A stretch of 64,000 nucleotides of DNA, from positions 423,037-487,036 of the forward strand of contig NZ_BLYC01000001.1 in the NCBI RefSeq assembly GCF_019721995.1, in the 5' to 3' direction. The notes beneath the pieces were generated by a model that did not search any database, was not told where the DNA came from, and saw only the letters and a list, made by a program, of their open reading frames with translations. The stretch is from Bathymodiolus japonicus methanotrophic gill symbiont (GTDB taxonomy: Bacteria; Pseudomonadota; Gammaproteobacteria; Methylococcales; Methylomonadaceae). Below are positions 46,581 through 56,613 of the stretch, one piece after another. Made by a program: the position numbers and the translations under genes. The number at the start of each line of letters is the position of its first letter. The stretch's first letter is position 1.

Positions 46581-48929
46581 ATGGCAGCTGTGATGGAAGA
46601 AAGGTCGGTAAGAGGCTTACGTGAAACTGCTTTTCTGGGTTTTATCGTGATCGCGCTTTTTTATTTAATATCACTTATTTCATTTAGCCATGAAGATGCA
46701 GGCTGGTCTCACAGCGGTTCAGGTATGCAGATCAATAATGCTGGCGGAATGGTGGGTGCGTGGCTAGCAGATTTTACATTTAGTTTCTTCGGCGTAGTCG
46801 CCTTTAGTTTTCCATTTATTATAGGCTGGCAGGGGTATTTGTATTTTACCCATCAGACGATTGCGACGACTGGCCTAACAAAACTGTTGCGCTGGCTTGG
46901 TCTGGCCGCTGTGATTATTTCTACTAGTACTTTTTGTTATTTACATATCCTGCGTTGTCGAATTGAACTACCAAGAAATAGTGGCGGCATTATTGGTCAA
47001 GAAGTAGGCGAAGCGGCCGTGATTAGCTTTGGCAATTCTGGCGCGACTTTATTGCTGATTGCAGTGTTTTTCTCGGGCCTTACTTTGTACACGCATATTT
47101 CCTGGGTAAAAATGCTGGAAGTAGTGGGCAGAAAAACCCTCACTTTCTTTGCTTTTTTCTTTCGCAAAATAGCCCAGTTGCTGCAAAAAGCAGGTACAAG
47201 AGATGTGTACCCAAGTGGTCAGGCTGAAGAGTATACCAATTCTGCAACTGATGAATCTGCGGAAACCCATGTTGTAAAAGTGGAACCTGTGAAGCAGCCT
47301 TTTAGCAGCAAAAAAACGCCTGTTATTAACTTTGTTGAGCCCCCGGCAGAGATTATTCCTGAACAGCTGCTTAAGCAACCGGTGGTTAGTAAAAAAGTAC
47401 AGCCTGATTTATTTAAGGATGTACAGCCGGGTACTTTGCCTGATACTGAATTACTCGATTTAAGAAGAGTCAAAGTGCAGAGCTATTCAGCTGATGAGCT
47501 GGAAGATATGTCGCGTCTGGTAGAGCAATCGTTGCAAGATTTTAATGTTATTGTCGAAGTGACTGCGGTATTACCGGGGCCAGTAATTACCCGCTTTGAA
47601 ATGCAGCCGGCAGCTGGCGTAAAGGTCAGCCGGATTTCAGGGTTGGCAAAAGATCTGGCACGCGCCTTATCAGTTACTAGCGTTAGAATTGTGGAAGTGA
47701 TTGCGGGTAAATCCGTGATTGGTCTGGAAATCCCTAATCAGCAGCGGGAGATGGTTTGTTTTAGAAAAGGTTTAGAGTCATCTAAATTTATTAAGGCAAA
47801 GTCGCCACTCAGCATATTTCTGGGTAAAGATATTGCCGGTGCTCCAGTGGTGGTGGATCTGGTTAAAATGCCGCATTTGTTAGTTGCAGGTACTACCGGA
47901 TCGGGTAAGTCAGTCGCGATTAATACCATGATTATGAGTATGCTGTATAAGGCGACACCGGATGAAGTCAGAATGATTATGATCGACCCGAAAATGCTGG
48001 AGTTATCGGTGTATGAAGGAATACCTCATCTTCTAACACCAGTTGTCACGGATATGAAGGATGCGGCTAACGCACTACGCTGGGCAGTGGCGGAAATGGA
48101 GCGACGCTATAAATTGATGTCTAAAGTAGGTGTGAGAAATCTGGCGGGATTTAATAAGCTGGTGAGCGATGCGGAAAGCAATGGTGAGCCAATTAAAGAC
48201 CCCATGTATAGCTATGACACTGAATTAGCAGAGGGTGAAAGCATACCAACCTTGAGTGCCTTGCCTAATATCGTTATCGTGGTGGATGAGTTGGCCGATA
48301 TGATGATGATCGTCGGCAAAAAAGTAGAAGAATTAATTGCCCGGTTAGCTCAAAAAGCACGTGCTGCAGGAATCCATTTGATCCTGGCAACACAGCGTCC
48401 ATCGGTTGATGTTTTAACTGGCCTGATTAAAGCGAATGTCCCTTCACGACTATCTTTTCAGGTTTCTTCCCGAATAGACTCACGTACGGTGTTAGACCAG
48501 AGCGGCGCAGAATTCCTGCTAGGTAATGGCGATATGTTATATATGCCGTCAGGCACCAATATCCCTATGCGCGCACATGGGGCTTTTGTGGATGACCATG
48601 AAGTACATCATGTGGTTGAATTTTTGAAGAAAACCGCACCCGCGAATTATCTGAATGAAATTACCAATGAGTATTCAGACAGTGGCGATGGTTCTTTTGT
48701 TTCCGGGCAAGAGGCAGTGGATGCTGAAAAGGATGACCTGTATGACCAAGCGGTAGGATTTGTTACTGAATCACGCAAAGCATCTATTTCCAGTGTACAG
48801 CGTCGCTTTAAAGTAGGTTATAACCGCGCAGCATCGATGATAGAGGCAATGGAAATAGCGGGGGTTGTTAGTCCAGCTGAAGGTAGTGGCTCACGCCAGG
48901 TACTTGCACCAGCACCGATTAGAGATTAA
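46581..48929 (+). CDS. ftsK: DNA translocase FtsK
   Basis: 782 aa from ATG 46581 (MAAVMEERSVRGLRETAF); the frame is open upstream to 46452, but those residues do not look like FtsK. Four membrane helices (to about residue 165) anchor it at the septum, a short linker follows, then the motor: Walker A GTTGSGKS (about 437-444), Walker B IVVVDELADMM and the C-terminal winged-helix gamma domain (SSVQRRFKVGYNRAASMIEAME) that reads KOPS sites. The short linker is usual for many gammaproteobacteria. Confidence 0.95.
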   Translation: MAAVMEERSVRGLRETAFLGFIVIALFYLISLISFSHEDAGWSHSGSGMQINNAGGMVGAWLADFTFSFFGVVAFSFPFIIGWQGYLYFTHQTIATTGLTKLLRWLGLAAVIISTSTFCYLHILRCRIELPRNSGGIIGQEVGEAAVISFGNSGATLLLIAVFFSGLTLYTHISWVKMLEVVGRKTLTFFAFFFRKIAQLLQKAGTRDVYPSGQAEEYTNSATDESAETHVVKVEPVKQPFSSKKTPVINFVEPPAEIIPEQLLKQPVVSKKVQPDLFKDVQPGTLPDTELLDLRRVKVQSYSADELEDMSRLVEQSLQDFNVIVEVTAVLPGPVITRFEMQPAAGVKVSRISGLAKDLARALSVTSVRIVEVIAGKSVIGLEIPNQQREMVCFRKGLESSKFIKAKSPLSIFLGKDIAGAPVVVDLVKMPHLLVAGTTGSGKSVAINTMIMSMLYKATPDEVRMIMIDPKMLELSVYEGIPHLLTPVVTDMKDAANALRWAVAEMERRYKLMSKVGVRNLAGFNKLVSDAESNGEPIKDPMYSYDTELAEGESIPTLSALPNIVIVVDELADMMMIVGKKVEELIARLAQKARAAGIHLILATQRPSVDVLTGLIKANVPSRLSFQVSSRIDSRTVLDQSGAEFLLGNGDMLYMPSGTNIPMRAHGAFVDDHEVHHVVEFLKKTAPANYLNEITNEYSDSGDGSFVSGQEAVDAEKDDLYDQAVGFVTESRKASISSVQRRFKVGYNRAASMIEAMEIAGVVSPAEGSGSRQVLAPAPIRD

Positions 48930-49647
48930 GCATGAATTATGCGTTAATCGGAACTATTATGCTAAATGTCGCCACGCTAGGCGGCTGGCTTATCGTAAGA
49001 CTTTAACTCGATGTTCAAGTTTTTGATATTGAGAAGGTAAAATCAGGTATTCTGAGGTTGTTGTAATTTTATCGGTGTAAGCCCATGTTAATGAATGCCC
49101 CAGCCACTTTGCGACACGTATTCAAGCCGCTTGGTTGGGCGCTTGTTTAACGTGCATACTGCTAATGAACTCTGTTTGCTGGGCTAAGTTTGAGCGAGCA
49201 AGCCTTGGAGATTGCAAAGTAGCCGCATTATCCTGGGTGTTTCGTAAAGCAAGTATACCCTGGGACTGGTTGCTACGGGTGAGTGTGGTCTTAATTTTAA
49301 AACGTTATGGCATTACTGAAGGTGTGTTGGCCTTTGATGAATCAGACCGAGCACGATCTAAGTCTACAAAACGTATTTATAAGGTTTACAAGCAGAAACA
49401 CAAAGGCTCCGGCGGGTATGTTAATGGACAAACGATAGTATTATTGCTGCTAGTTACCTCATCCATTACAGTGCCTGTCGGTTTTTTCTTTTATATGCCG
49501 GATCCAGCCTTAAAGCAGTGGGATAAAGAAGATAAACGGTTGAAAAAGAGCGGTATAGCAAAAAAAGATCGGCCTATTAAGCCTGAACGTGACAGTGCCT
49601 ACCCGACCAAAACAGAGATTGCATTAGGCTTATTAAAAGACCTGAAT

Positions 49648-50935
49648 TCAAGTCATAAGTACATAACCCAATAAATTTTTCATATCTATCCCAGTCAGCT
49701 CTTCAAATACCTCATAAGGTGTTTTGTAATTGAGACACTTTTTAGGGCGACTATTTAGCTTATCAACGGCTATAAAAACCTCTTTTATCGTAACATCAAT
49801 CAACTCCATTACTTTAGGGAAATACTGTCTTAATAAGCCATCGGGGAGTCGCTATTTTTGCGAAAGCTTGTTTTGGGCATCCCAGCCCAAGCAAGCAGCA
49901 AAAACTTAACGCGACCACTTATGCCTCCGGCGGCCCCGATTCGTCCTCGTCACCTCGTCCCGACCCAACAAGGGGTCGGAACATAGGCTCCAAATGACTT
50001 GACGCCGTGTCGGATGGCCTTTCATTTTGTCTCCACCTTCGCTAACGCTCAGACTCCGACAAAATAACGGCCCTACGGCTATCGCGGACTAAAAATCATC
50101 ACTTCGCTTAGGCTCCGTTTCCCTGATTTTCAGCGTTAGCATTCTCATTTTGCCCTCTTTCCCAAGAGCTGTAGGGAGTCGAAAAATACGTATCACAACC
50201 TAGTGCTTCTGCTATTTTTTCATGCAGGGTAAACTCTTTCCCGTTATAAAAAGTAATTGTTTTAACAAAGCTTTTTATAGGATCAAGCATTAAAATAGTT
50301 GCGTCTAATACATATTGAGCCTTTTTCCCCGCTAAAGGGAAGGCCAACCGTAATTTAGAGACTCGCTCATCCAACGTTACAATCGCCCCTTTGTGATTTT
50401 TCCCAATGATTGTATCTGCCTCCCAATCACCTATACGCTTACGGTTGTTGACCTCTTCAGGACGCTCATCTATATCGACTCTATTAGGGATTCCTGTCCT
50501 ATTATGGGCTGACCCATACCGCTTGCGATAGGTTTTGTTCTGATGCCGAAGATGCTTGTATAGTTCACCCCCTGCCTTTTTGTCCGCCAGAATATGCTGG
50601 TAGATTGTTTCATGATGAAGACTAATTATACCTTCTTGTTTTAACCGCCCTGCAATCTGCTCAGGACTCCAGTCATCCTCAATGCGAACATTAACAATGC
50701 CTTTTATTTCATCCGTTAATTTAACCTCTTTAGGCTTGTTTTTGTGTCGTTCTTGGGCAAAATCTTCTGCTTGTTTATGCCTGTAGCCTCTTTGACCTGT
50801 ATTGCGTTTAATCTCGCGTGAAATATTGCTTTGGCTTTGTTCTAAGGCTTCTGCTATTTTATTCTGTGAAGTTCCCTTTTTTAATTCAATTTCTATATAA
50901 TATCTTTCTTCAGGACATAGGTGTGTATAGCTCAT
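49648..50935 (-). pseudogene. IS30 transposase, interrupted and catalytic-site mutant
   Basis: Starts at ATG 50935 and follows the intact copy (330 aa) closely until NENAN, where SE3 enters; the last 65 residues or so lie beyond it at 49648-49841. Relative to the copy at 1749, the second catalytic Asp in TFDNGKEF is Tyr (TFYNGKEF), while GGWEAD is GDWEAD. Both the insertion and the Asp loss abolish activity. Confidence 0.93.
49842..50135 (-). repeat. SE3 structured element (294 bp) in IS30 transposase
   Basis: CGGGGAGTCGC at 49842 to GATTTTCAGCG at 50135. Against the intact IS30 the insertion adds 294-295 bp between GCCAT and TAGC, with at most one extra nucleotide. Confidence 0.95.
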
Positions 50936-51032
50936 TTGTAGCCTCTGTAAATTGTTTGGTAGCTGTTTACTTTACACCTATGTCTTGTCTTAATTCAACA
51001 GGTGTTAGTCTAGCCAATACTTGCAGAGGGTA

Positions 51033-51326
51033 CGGGGAGTCGCTATTTTTGCGAAAGCTTGTTTTGGGCATCCCAGCCCAAGCAAGCAGCAAAAACTTAA
51101 CGCGACCACTTATGCCTCCGGCGGCCCCGATTCGTCCTCGTCACCTCGTCCCGACCCAACAAGGGGTCGGAACATAGGCTCCAAATGACTTGACGCCGTG
51201 TCGGATGGCCTTTTATTTTGTCTCCACCTTCGCTAACGCTCAGACTCCGACAAAATAACGGCCCTACGGCTATCGCGGACTAAAAATCATCACTTCGCTT
51301 AGGCTCCGTTTCCCTGATTTTCAGCG
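51033..51326 (-). repeat. SE3 structured element (294 bp) in the IS30 left end
   Basis: CGGGGAGTCGC at 51033 to GATTTTCAGCG at 51326. Against the intact IS30 it lies between GAGGGT and TATGCAC with one added A; the terminal repeat of IS30 is thereby split. Confidence 0.95.
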
Positions 51327-51903
51327 TATGCACTTATTATACGAATTCAGGTACTTTAATTCGATTAACAAAGGCATTGATCAGATAATACGTGTACGTG
51401 GCGGCAAAGAGATTAAAGTGACTGTCAGCAGTGCACGATTAAAGGTGAGTTCTCACAGTAAAAAGCGCTTTGTCATTGCCTTAAAATATGACGGTGAAAA
51501 CGACTATCGCTATTTAGTGGCGACAGACCTGACTTGGCGCACACAAGATATTATTCAAGCCTATACGTTGAGATGGCTGATTGAGGTTTTCTTTGAGGAC
51601 TGGAAGCTTTATGAAGGATGGGGGCGTGAGGCCAAACAATTAGATGAAGAGGGATCAAGCCGTGGCCTGATTCTGAGTCTTTTGTTTGACCATTGCCTTC
51701 TCCTTCACCCAGAGCAAATAGCCCGCATTGAAAGCAAACTACCTGCGTATACCGTAGGAAGCTTACAGCGCAAGTCTCAAATGGATGTACTGCTTGAGTT
51801 CATCACGTCATTGCTAGAGTTTCCAGATCCTGGTGATAAGCTGAAAGAGTTAGGTGAATTAATAAAGGATGTGTTTCAACTGATGCATCAGGAAAACATA
51901 TGA

Positions 51904-52163
51904 TTGGCAGAGATTTAGGGCGCTTAGCCCATCTTCGTCACTATTGATGATGTAGTTGTTATAAATCAATTGGTTGAAATTTTAAAAAGTAGCCAGTTGG
52001 CACTACAGATTTTGTGTTTTTGTATAAAACGTTGGATTTTTTAGAGTATTTTTGTCGCATGTAAATTACACTCAAATAATGATGATTTTTTTGACAAAAG
52101 TCAATGAATTTATCGACAAAAATAATATAAATGGCACTACAAAACTTTCAAAAAAAACACCAT
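51904..52163. other. Gap without recognised gene
   Basis: 260 bp, AT-rich, between the split transposase and an SE2. It contains a direct repeat of TGGCACTACA (about 51996 and 52133). Perhaps the right end of the second IS4-type element, but no matching left end is seen. Confidence 0.35.
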
Positions 52164-52175
52164 CGCTGAAAATCA

Positions 52176-53709
52176 CATCAGTGTTCCCATTGAAAGAAGA
52201 AGTACCTAAACAAAGCAGCCTATAACCTACCTGAAGGTAGCACCACTCGAATATTTCCATCTTTTTGATTTTAATCACTTATAACAGAAAATAGACACTC
52301 TGTAGGCACCGTAAAAAAACAACAAATAATTTCAAATAAAGCTTGCAATTGCCGAAAAAATTTTTCTAAAAATTTCCGTTTTAATCACCTCATAAACGGA
52401 TATCACCCATGCTTAAAGACCTACCACTCTCTGAACATATTCACCAACACTGCAATGAAAGTATGGAACGTTCCCTGTTAGCAGAGCGTCATCCTTTGTG
52501 GGCTCGTTCATGCCCAGAGTTGAAGGATATCGACTTTATTCGCCTTGGGTTATTACGCTGTATCAGTGTAGTCGATAGTGGTCGCCATTTCCTCCAAACC
52601 AATGAACAGATTTATGGCCAGCTGCTTCCCCACTCAACGTATTTTAAATCACTGAAGTCGCATAGACGAACAAGTATGCTTGAGGCATTTGAACAGCAGA
52701 GCTATCATCTTCACGCTGAAACACTGCTGTCGCAAGGCATTGATTATCTTAAAGCATTCCCGGAACTTGACGAATACACCATAGAAGCAGCGGATGGACA
52801 TTTTATTGATCATGCCTGCCATACTGAAAAAAACAGCAAGGGGAAAGTTTATGCGGCTGGGGGGATTTACGCGTTGAATCTCAGAAGTGGGTTGCTCAGA
52901 TTTCTTTGTCTGGTGACAAACGGAACTCAGAGGCATCAAGAAATACCTGTGTTACGAGATCATATTGAAAAGCAAAACAAGGGAAATAACAGCTCTCAGA
53001 AACATCTCTATGTCTACGATAAAGCCGTCACCGACTTTGTCTGGTGGGATCGGCAGAAACGACATGCTAATTACATGATTTCAATGCTAAAAGAAAATTC
53101 AATTGCGACTCTGGTTGAGTCTATCCCTTTTGACTCCCGCCATGAGATCAATACAGGGGTTGAAGCATACAGTGTGTACGAAAACAAGGGCATCAAATTT
53201 AACGTGGTGGATTACCGTGATCCAGAAACCGGAAAACTTCACCGGTTTGTGACAACCTTGCCAATGACTATTAACCCTGGAACCATTGCCATGCTGTATT
53301 TCAAGCGATGGACGATTGAAAAGACATTCAATAACACTAAAAGTAATTTCAAGGAAACTAAAGCTTGGTCTTCCAATACCCGCTCACTTGAAAATCAAAT
53401 GCGCCTGACTGCAATGAGCTATAATTTAATGCGCGTGTTTGAAGAGAGTTCAAAAACACAACAGCCAGAATTGATTCATCCATCGGATAAAAAATATAGC
53501 GAGGCTCTGGAGATAAGGCAGCAACAGGCTCAAAAACGAGATCGTTTTGTGAATCCATTATTTTTCCAGGCAAGAATATCTCGTATCAGCTCGTATACCA
53601 TTCGGGCAGTTCAAAACGCAATAATAACAGGAATGTCTTTACAGTGCTTTATGAGCTCTCTTGTGGCGAGGTTAGTCTCACGGCATCAATTGATAGGGGA
53701 ACACTGATG
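52176..53709 (+). mobile_element. IS4-family element, complete, 8-bp target duplication
   Basis: 1534 bp from CATCAGTGTTCCC to GGGAACACTGATG, flanked by the direct repeat GAAAATCA (52168-52175 and 53710-53717). It sits in an SE2, so it is younger than that element. Confidence 0.95.
52409..53707 (+). CDS. IS4-family transposase, full length
   Basis: 432 aa, intact, with the YREK signature YFKRWTIEKTFNNTK. Almost identical to the 32034 copy and to the partial copy at 1-723; it shares EESSKTQ and FKRW with the latter. An intact transposase and a perfect target duplication suggest recent activity. Confidence 0.95.
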   Translation: MLKDLPLSEHIHQHCNESMERSLLAERHPLWARSCPELKDIDFIRLGLLRCISVVDSGRHFLQTNEQIYGQLLPHSTYFKSLKSHRRTSMLEAFEQQSYHLHAETLLSQGIDYLKAFPELDEYTIEAADGHFIDHACHTEKNSKGKVYAAGGIYALNLRSGLLRFLCLVTNGTQRHQEIPVLRDHIEKQNKGNNSSQKHLYVYDKAVTDFVWWDRQKRHANYMISMLKENSIATLVESIPFDSRHEINTGVEAYSVYENKGIKFNVVDYRDPETGKLHRFVTTLPMTINPGTIAMLYFKRWTIEKTFNNTKSNFKETKAWSSNTRSLENQMRLTAMSYNLMRVFEESSKTQQPELIHPSDKKYSEALEIRQQQAQKRDRFVNPLFFQARISRISSYTIRAVQNAIITGMSLQCFMSSLVARLVSRHQLIGEH

Positions 53710-54046
53710 GAAAATCATGGAAACGGAGCTTAGCGAAGTGGTGATTTTTAGTCCCTGATAGGCGACAGGGCAATTCGCTGATTCGACGTGTGCTAGCAGC
53801 ACGCGAGAGGAGCAAGAATTGCATTCCGAATAGCCGTCCAGCCAGTGAGGTAGTAATGACGAAGCGGCTTTTGTGCGTAGTCGTTGCGGACGCAGGGCGT
53901 TCAGGGCATCTCCCATCCGCTGCGTAGGTGAACGAATTATGGCGACAGGAGTCCCGGAATTTCGTGAGGTAGCATGGCGCGCCTGATTCAGTTGATTTTC
54001 TTGGCGCTTGCCTATTATTGGCAGCGTTAGAGTTTTTCAAGTGTAG

Positions 54047-54084
54047 GCCGGGTTAGGTTTTTTTACGAAAAAACCTAACCCGGC
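54047..54084. repeat. Perfect long hairpin
   Basis: GCCGGGTTAGG-T7 and A6-CCTAACCCGGC form a 17-bp perfect stem with an ACG loop. Lies alone between SE2 and SE1 elements. It could act as a strong terminator in either direction or be a small palindromic repeat. Confidence 0.8.
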
Positions 54085-54087
54085 AAC

Positions 54088-54347
54088 CAGGCGCGCCATG
54101 CTACCTCACGAAATTCCGGGACTCCTGTCGCCGTAATTCGTTCACCTACGCAGCGAATAGGAGATGCTCCAGCCGCCCTGCGTCCGCCACAGACTGAGCA
54201 CAAAGCAGCTCAGTCATGGCTACCACAAATGGCTCTACGGCTATTCGGGATAAAATTTTAGCCTCCCTCGCGCGCTATCGCGCACTTCGGATTGGCAAAT
54301 TTCCCTGCGCCTTCTGGAGACTATCAGCCCGTCCGGGGCTGACAGCG
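54088..54347 (-). repeat. SE1 structured element (260 bp)
   Basis: Reverse orientation, CAGGCGCGCC at 54088 to CTGACAGCG at 54347, 17 bp from the hemJ stop codon and 3 bp from the long hairpin. Confidence 0.92.
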
Positions 54348-54364
54348 ACAGCAGTGTATTCATT

Positions 54365-54790
54365 TTAGAACGGCTTAACCACAGCCAAAATAACAATCGC
54401 CAGCAAAAACACCACCGGTACTTCATTAAACCAGCGGTAAAATACATGGCTGCGCTGATTGCGGTCGAACTTAAAATCTAATAAATAGCGATAGCAATAA
54501 TAATGGTAAACAAGCAGGCAGGCCAATAAGGTCAGTTTTACATGTAACCAGCCCATAGACGCATACATCCCCCAGGCATAATCAACGAGCATCCAGAAAC
54601 CAAAGGCAAAGGTGACTATCATGCCAGGAGTCATAATGCCATAGAATAATTTACGTTCCATTACCTTAAAGCGTTCATTGCTGATTTCATCATCACTCAT
54701 GGCATGATAGACAAATAGTCTGGGTAGATAAAACAAGCCTGCAAACCAGGTAACCATAAAGATAAGATGAAACGCTTTTAGCCAGAGCAT
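54365..54790 (-). CDS. hemJ: Protoporphyrinogen IX oxidase HemJ
   Basis: 141 aa, four membrane helices. Oxidises protoporphyrinogen IX to protoporphyrin IX in haem synthesis. The family start MLWLKAFHLIFMVTWFAGLF has the conserved His8, and LPRLFVYH and WLHVKL follow. A single gene; the adjacent DNA is mobile on both sides. 54791-54944 holds no recognised gene. Confidence 0.93.
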   Translation of the reverse strand: MLWLKAFHLIFMVTWFAGLFYLPRLFVYHAMSDDEISNERFKVMERKLFYGIMTPGMIVTFAFGFWMLVDYAWGMYASMGWLHVKLTLLACLLVYHYYCYRYLLDFKFDRNQRSHVFYRWFNEVPVVFLLAIVILAVVKPF

Positions 54791-54944
54791 GATATTGTCC
54801 TAATAAGGTTCTTTTGAATTTTAAGTGGATAGGTACTGCACGCCGTAGTAACAGTGCTATTCGCACTGAATCACGACTTTCATATGTCAAAATTCTTTAA
54901 CCCACCCGTCTTAATGGATGGTCGTAATTCAAAAAAATCACTTC

Positions 54945-55169
54945 CTAGCTAGTGGCTTTTAATTTTTGAATTACCGTCGCCAGCGCTGTTAAAAATACAG
55001 CACCTGAAATTACAGCTACAGAAACCAGCATATTACTAAGCCACTCTGGCTTGAAAAGTAATATTACCCCCAAACCCAGCATCATACTTCCTGAGAGTAG
55101 TTTTAATAAGCGCCCGTTTTGTTCAGACAATTTCCTTTGCCCCATTGTCAATGTGAATAACACGACAAT
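54945..55169 (-). pseudogene. C-terminal fragment of a polytopic membrane protein
   Basis: Reads LFTLTMGQRKLSEQNGRLLK, then two hydrophobic helices (MMLGLGVILLFKPEWLSNML, VISGAVFLTALATVI) and ends KLKATS with TAG. It resembles the tail of cytochrome-c-biogenesis/CcdA-like transmembrane proteins, but the match is weak. SE2 at 55170 cuts it off upstream and the DNA beyond that element has a stop close by, so the N-terminal part is missing. Confidence 0.5.
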
Positions 55170-55709
55170 CGCTGAAAATCATGGAAACGTAGCTTAGCGA
55201 AGTGGTGATTTTTAGTCCCTGATAGGCGACAGGGCAATTCGCTGATTCGACGTGTGCTAGCAGCACGCGAGAGGAGCAAGAATTGCATTCCGAATAGCCG
55301 TCCAGCCAGTGAGGTAGTAATGACGAACAGGCGCGCCATGCTACCTCACGAAATTCCGGGACTCCTGTCGCCGTAATTCGTTCACCTACGCAGCGAACAG
55401 GAGATGCTTCAGCCGCCCTGCGTCCGCCACAGACTGAGCACAAAGCAGCTCAGTCATGGCTACCACAAATGGCTCTACGGCTATTCGGGATAAAATTTTA
55501 GCCTCCCTCGCGCGCTATCGCGCACTTCGGATTGGCAAATTTCCCTGCGCCTTCTGGAGACTATCAGCCCGTCCGGGGCTGACAGCGGCGGCTTTTGTGC
55601 GTAGTCGTTGCGGACGCAGGGCGTTCAGGGCATCTCCCATCCGCTGCGTAGGTGAACGAATTATGGCGACAGGAGTCCCTGAATTTCGTGAGGTAGCATG
55701 GCGCGCCTG
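55170..55709 (+). repeat. SE2 structured element containing an SE1
   Basis: CGCTGAAAATCATGG at 55170 to GGCGCGCCTG at 55709, split by an inverted SE1 at 55328-55587. Taking the SE1 out gives ATGACGAA|GCGGCTT, exactly the sequence of other SE2 copies. Confidence 0.95.
55328..55587 (-). repeat. SE1 structured element (260 bp) nested in SE2
   Basis: CAGGCGCGCC at 55328 to CTGACAGCG at 55587. Because other uninterrupted SE2 copies are in the window, both ends are fixed to the base and no nucleotide is duplicated. Confidence 0.96.
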
Positions 55710-55897
55710 ATTGTAGCCTACAGCCTTATTCAGGCTAGTATAGCGAGAGCTGCCAAGATGAGAATTCAAATTCCCAGAAAAATTAGCTTTATGACAACTG
55801 TACAAATTTTAATGAAGGCATATTGTCGTTGATAGTACTTTCGGGAAAGTTGTTGAAATATGCTATTGATGGATTATTGAGCGCCATTGCTTCAATA

Positions 55898-56361
55898 CTG
55901 AAGTTTCCCAATTATTGAGTAGCTGAAATACACAATGCTGGTGTATCGAGGTTTATTTTAGGTGGTTTTGCCATGTTTATAGCAAACCCCTACTTAATTC
56001 CCCTTAGGCAATAGCATTTGAAACGAATGAAAAGACTGTTTTTTTCATATAGTTGTAGCATAGTTTCAATTTTACCATACGCTGTCAGCCCCGGACGGGC
56101 TGATAGTCTCCAGAAGGCGCAGGGAAATTTGCCAATCCGAAGTGCGCGATAGCGCGCGAGGGAGGCTAAAATTTTATCCCGAATAGCCGTAGAGCCATTT
56201 GTGGTAGCCATGACTGAGCTGCTTTGTGCTCAGTCTGTGGCGGACGCAGGGCGGCTGGAGCATCTCCTATTCGCTGCGTAGGTGAACGAATTACGGCGAC
56301 AGGAGTCCCGGAATTTCGTGAGGTAGCATGGCGCGCCTGAATAATTATTGGGAAACTTCAG
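55898..56361 (+). mobile_element. M element (MITE) split by SE1
   Basis: CTGAAGTTTCCCAAT at 55898 to GGGAAACTTCAG at 56361 with an SE1 at 56080-56339. Flanking direct repeat CTTCAATA (55890-55897 and 56362-56369), an 8-bp target duplication. Confidence 0.94.
56080..56339 (+). repeat. SE1 structured element (260 bp) nested in an M element
   Basis: CGCTGTCAGCCCC to GGCGCGCCTG. The host MITE sequence TTTACCATA|AATAATTATTG is rejoined exactly, without duplication. Confidence 0.96.
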
Positions 56362-56613
56362 CTTCAATACTTACGGTCAACAAAAAAATAAACCACAACC
56401 TCGTGCTATAAAACGCCGCCCCAAAGCTTACCCGTTGCTCACAGAGCCAAGAGAGATAGCTTTCTAAGCTATTAATAAAATAAATAGTTTTTCTTAAGTA
56501 AGCAGTATTAAACTCTGGCTCCTTGTTCCCTGGTGTATTGTTAATCAGCCTGGTTTTGATTCTTTTGCGGGAATTGTTGTAGTATATAGCGTAAATTCTA
56601 CTATTATGAACTG

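Larger units (their letters stand above)
49641..51351 (-). mobile_element. IS30-family element carrying two SE3 insertions
   Basis: CCTGAATTCAAG at 49641 to GAATTCAGG at 51351. Subtracting two 294-bp SE3 units leaves about 1122 bp, the length of the intact copy at 1627-2748. Inserted into an IS4-type transposase gene, whose frame is restored on removing it. Confidence 0.92.
49082..51903 (+). pseudogene. Second IS4-family transposase, split by IS30
   Basis: The first half (in frame from just after a stop at 49078, through 49640) has SLGDCKVAALSWVFRKASIP, LAFDESDRARSKSTKRIYKV and continues to LGLLKD; IS30 (49641-51351) follows; coding resumes at 51352 with YFNSINKGIDQIIRV and runs to TAA at 51903. 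The YREK signature is YTLRWLIEVFFEDWK. This is an IS4-type enzyme distinct from the 432-aa one. No ATG fits the start, so the 5' end also seems damaged. The terminal repeats of this IS are not evident. Confidence 0.82.
52164..53985 (+). repeat. SE2 structured element interrupted by IS4
   Basis: The first 12 bases CGCTGAAAATCA (52164-52175) are separated from the rest (53710-53985) by a complete IS4 element. The IS duplicated GAAAATCA, so the underlying SE2 is 280 bp and ends in GGCGCGCCTG. Confidence 0.94.
55710..56466 (+). pseudogene. Third IS4-type transposase remnant, split by M element
   Basis: Left part reads SIARAAKMRIQIPRKISFMT and continues; after the MITE (55898-56361) the frame YGQQKNKPQPRAIKRRPKAY then PLLTEPR and TAA matches the C-terminus of another IS4 group (RAIKRRPK). 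Several stops and frame changes lie between. A decayed relic; 56467-56613 before rluC has no gene. Confidence 0.65.
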
